A stretch of 64,000 bases of DNA from Saccharomonospora azurea NA-128 (GTDB taxonomy: Bacteria > Actinomycetota > Actinomycetes > Mycobacteriales > Pseudonocardiaceae): NCBI RefSeq assembly GCF_000231055.2, contig NZ_CM001466.1, positions 2,554,018 to 2,618,017 of the forward strand, written 5' to 3'. Numbering within the stretch: the first letter of the stretch is position 1; every line of letters starts with the position of its first letter. Below the pieces are notes generated by a model. That model was given only the letters and a program-made list of their open reading frames with translations, did no database searches and was not told where the DNA came from. The position numbers were made by a program, and so were the translations under genes. Below, in pieces: positions 63,979-64,000 of this stretch.

Positions 63979-64000
63979 GTGGGTTCAGAGAGTGTGACGC
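63979..64000 (+). CDS. possible start of a divergent gene (cut by window edge)
   Basis: GTG at 63979 opens a frame reading V-G-S-E-S-V-T to the window end. TACGAT at 63967-63972 is a plausible -10 six bases upstream, suggesting a leaderless start, and the divergent position relative to a LysR gene is typical of a regulated target. Only seven codons are visible, so the product is unknown. Confidence 0.3.

Overview
The window is a dense, very high-GC actinobacterial chromosome segment. Gene content, frequent GTG starts, WhiB and Crp regulators, two ArsA/Get3-like ATPases and a MarP protease point to Pseudonocardiaceae (Saccharomonospora-like, an inference from style and content, not a database match). 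From about 1 to 44 kb the gene order, as I recall it, follows the Mycobacterium tuberculosis Rv3649-Rv3683 region, with some insertions.

Layout. 1-4.3 kb: start of a membrane pyrophosphatase (hppA, cut by the window edge), an MrfA/Hrq1-type helicase and a primase/polymerase-like protein. 4.6-10.3 kb: a Tad pilus cluster (two TadE-like proteins, a DUF4244 pilin-like peptide, TadC, TadB, TadA) and the MinD/CpaE-like ssd; a short-chain dehydrogenase on the opposite strand separates ssd from tadA, and paired DnaA-box sequences (TTGTCCACA) lie about 100 bp upstream of both. 10.7-11.5 kb: HAD phosphatase. 12-19 kb: a muropeptide/MurNAc salvage cluster resembling the Bacillus nagZ-namZ-amiE-murR-murQ set but without a transporter or PTS gene. 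20-22 kb: acetyl-CoA synthetase. 22-24 kb: a secreted protein and an L,D-transpeptidase lipoprotein. 24.4-27.2 kb: a small coiled-coil protein behind a LexA-like site, a VIT1-family transporter, a holin-X membrane protein and an EphE-like hydrolase without its nucleophile. 27.2-30.5 kb: a four-gene overlapping operon nth-tlpA-nudL-marP. 30.6-33.5 kb: membrane peptide, Crp and an MFS transporter behind a perfect palindrome. 33.5-37.8 kb: a leftward run of metallo-hydrolase, Nudix, two paralogous genes of unknown function, RidA and DUF4177. 37.9-44.2 kb: membrane peptide, the ArsA-like pair, WhiB4-like regulator, PonA2-like penicillin-binding protein and metallophosphoesterase.

44.2-64 kb is a more ordinary mix: tRNA-Pro(CGG), methyltransferase, S9 peptidase, Dps, FMN reductase, lipase/esterase, pentapeptide-repeat protein, a second MFS transporter, a lipoprotein, the aspartate-pathway operon ask-asd, nitroreductase, YbaB/EbfC-like protein with a partner, leuA preceded by a leucine-codon leader peptide and hairpin, DedA protein, WYL regulator, a truncated and frameshifted membrane-protein remnant, an SDR/LysR pair and the probable start of a divergent gene at the right edge.

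No CRISPR array, prophage, IS element or rRNA operon was seen. The strongest candidates for less described biology are the tandem paralogs beside RidA, the DnaA-box-marked split ssd/tad locus, and the salvage cluster without an importer.
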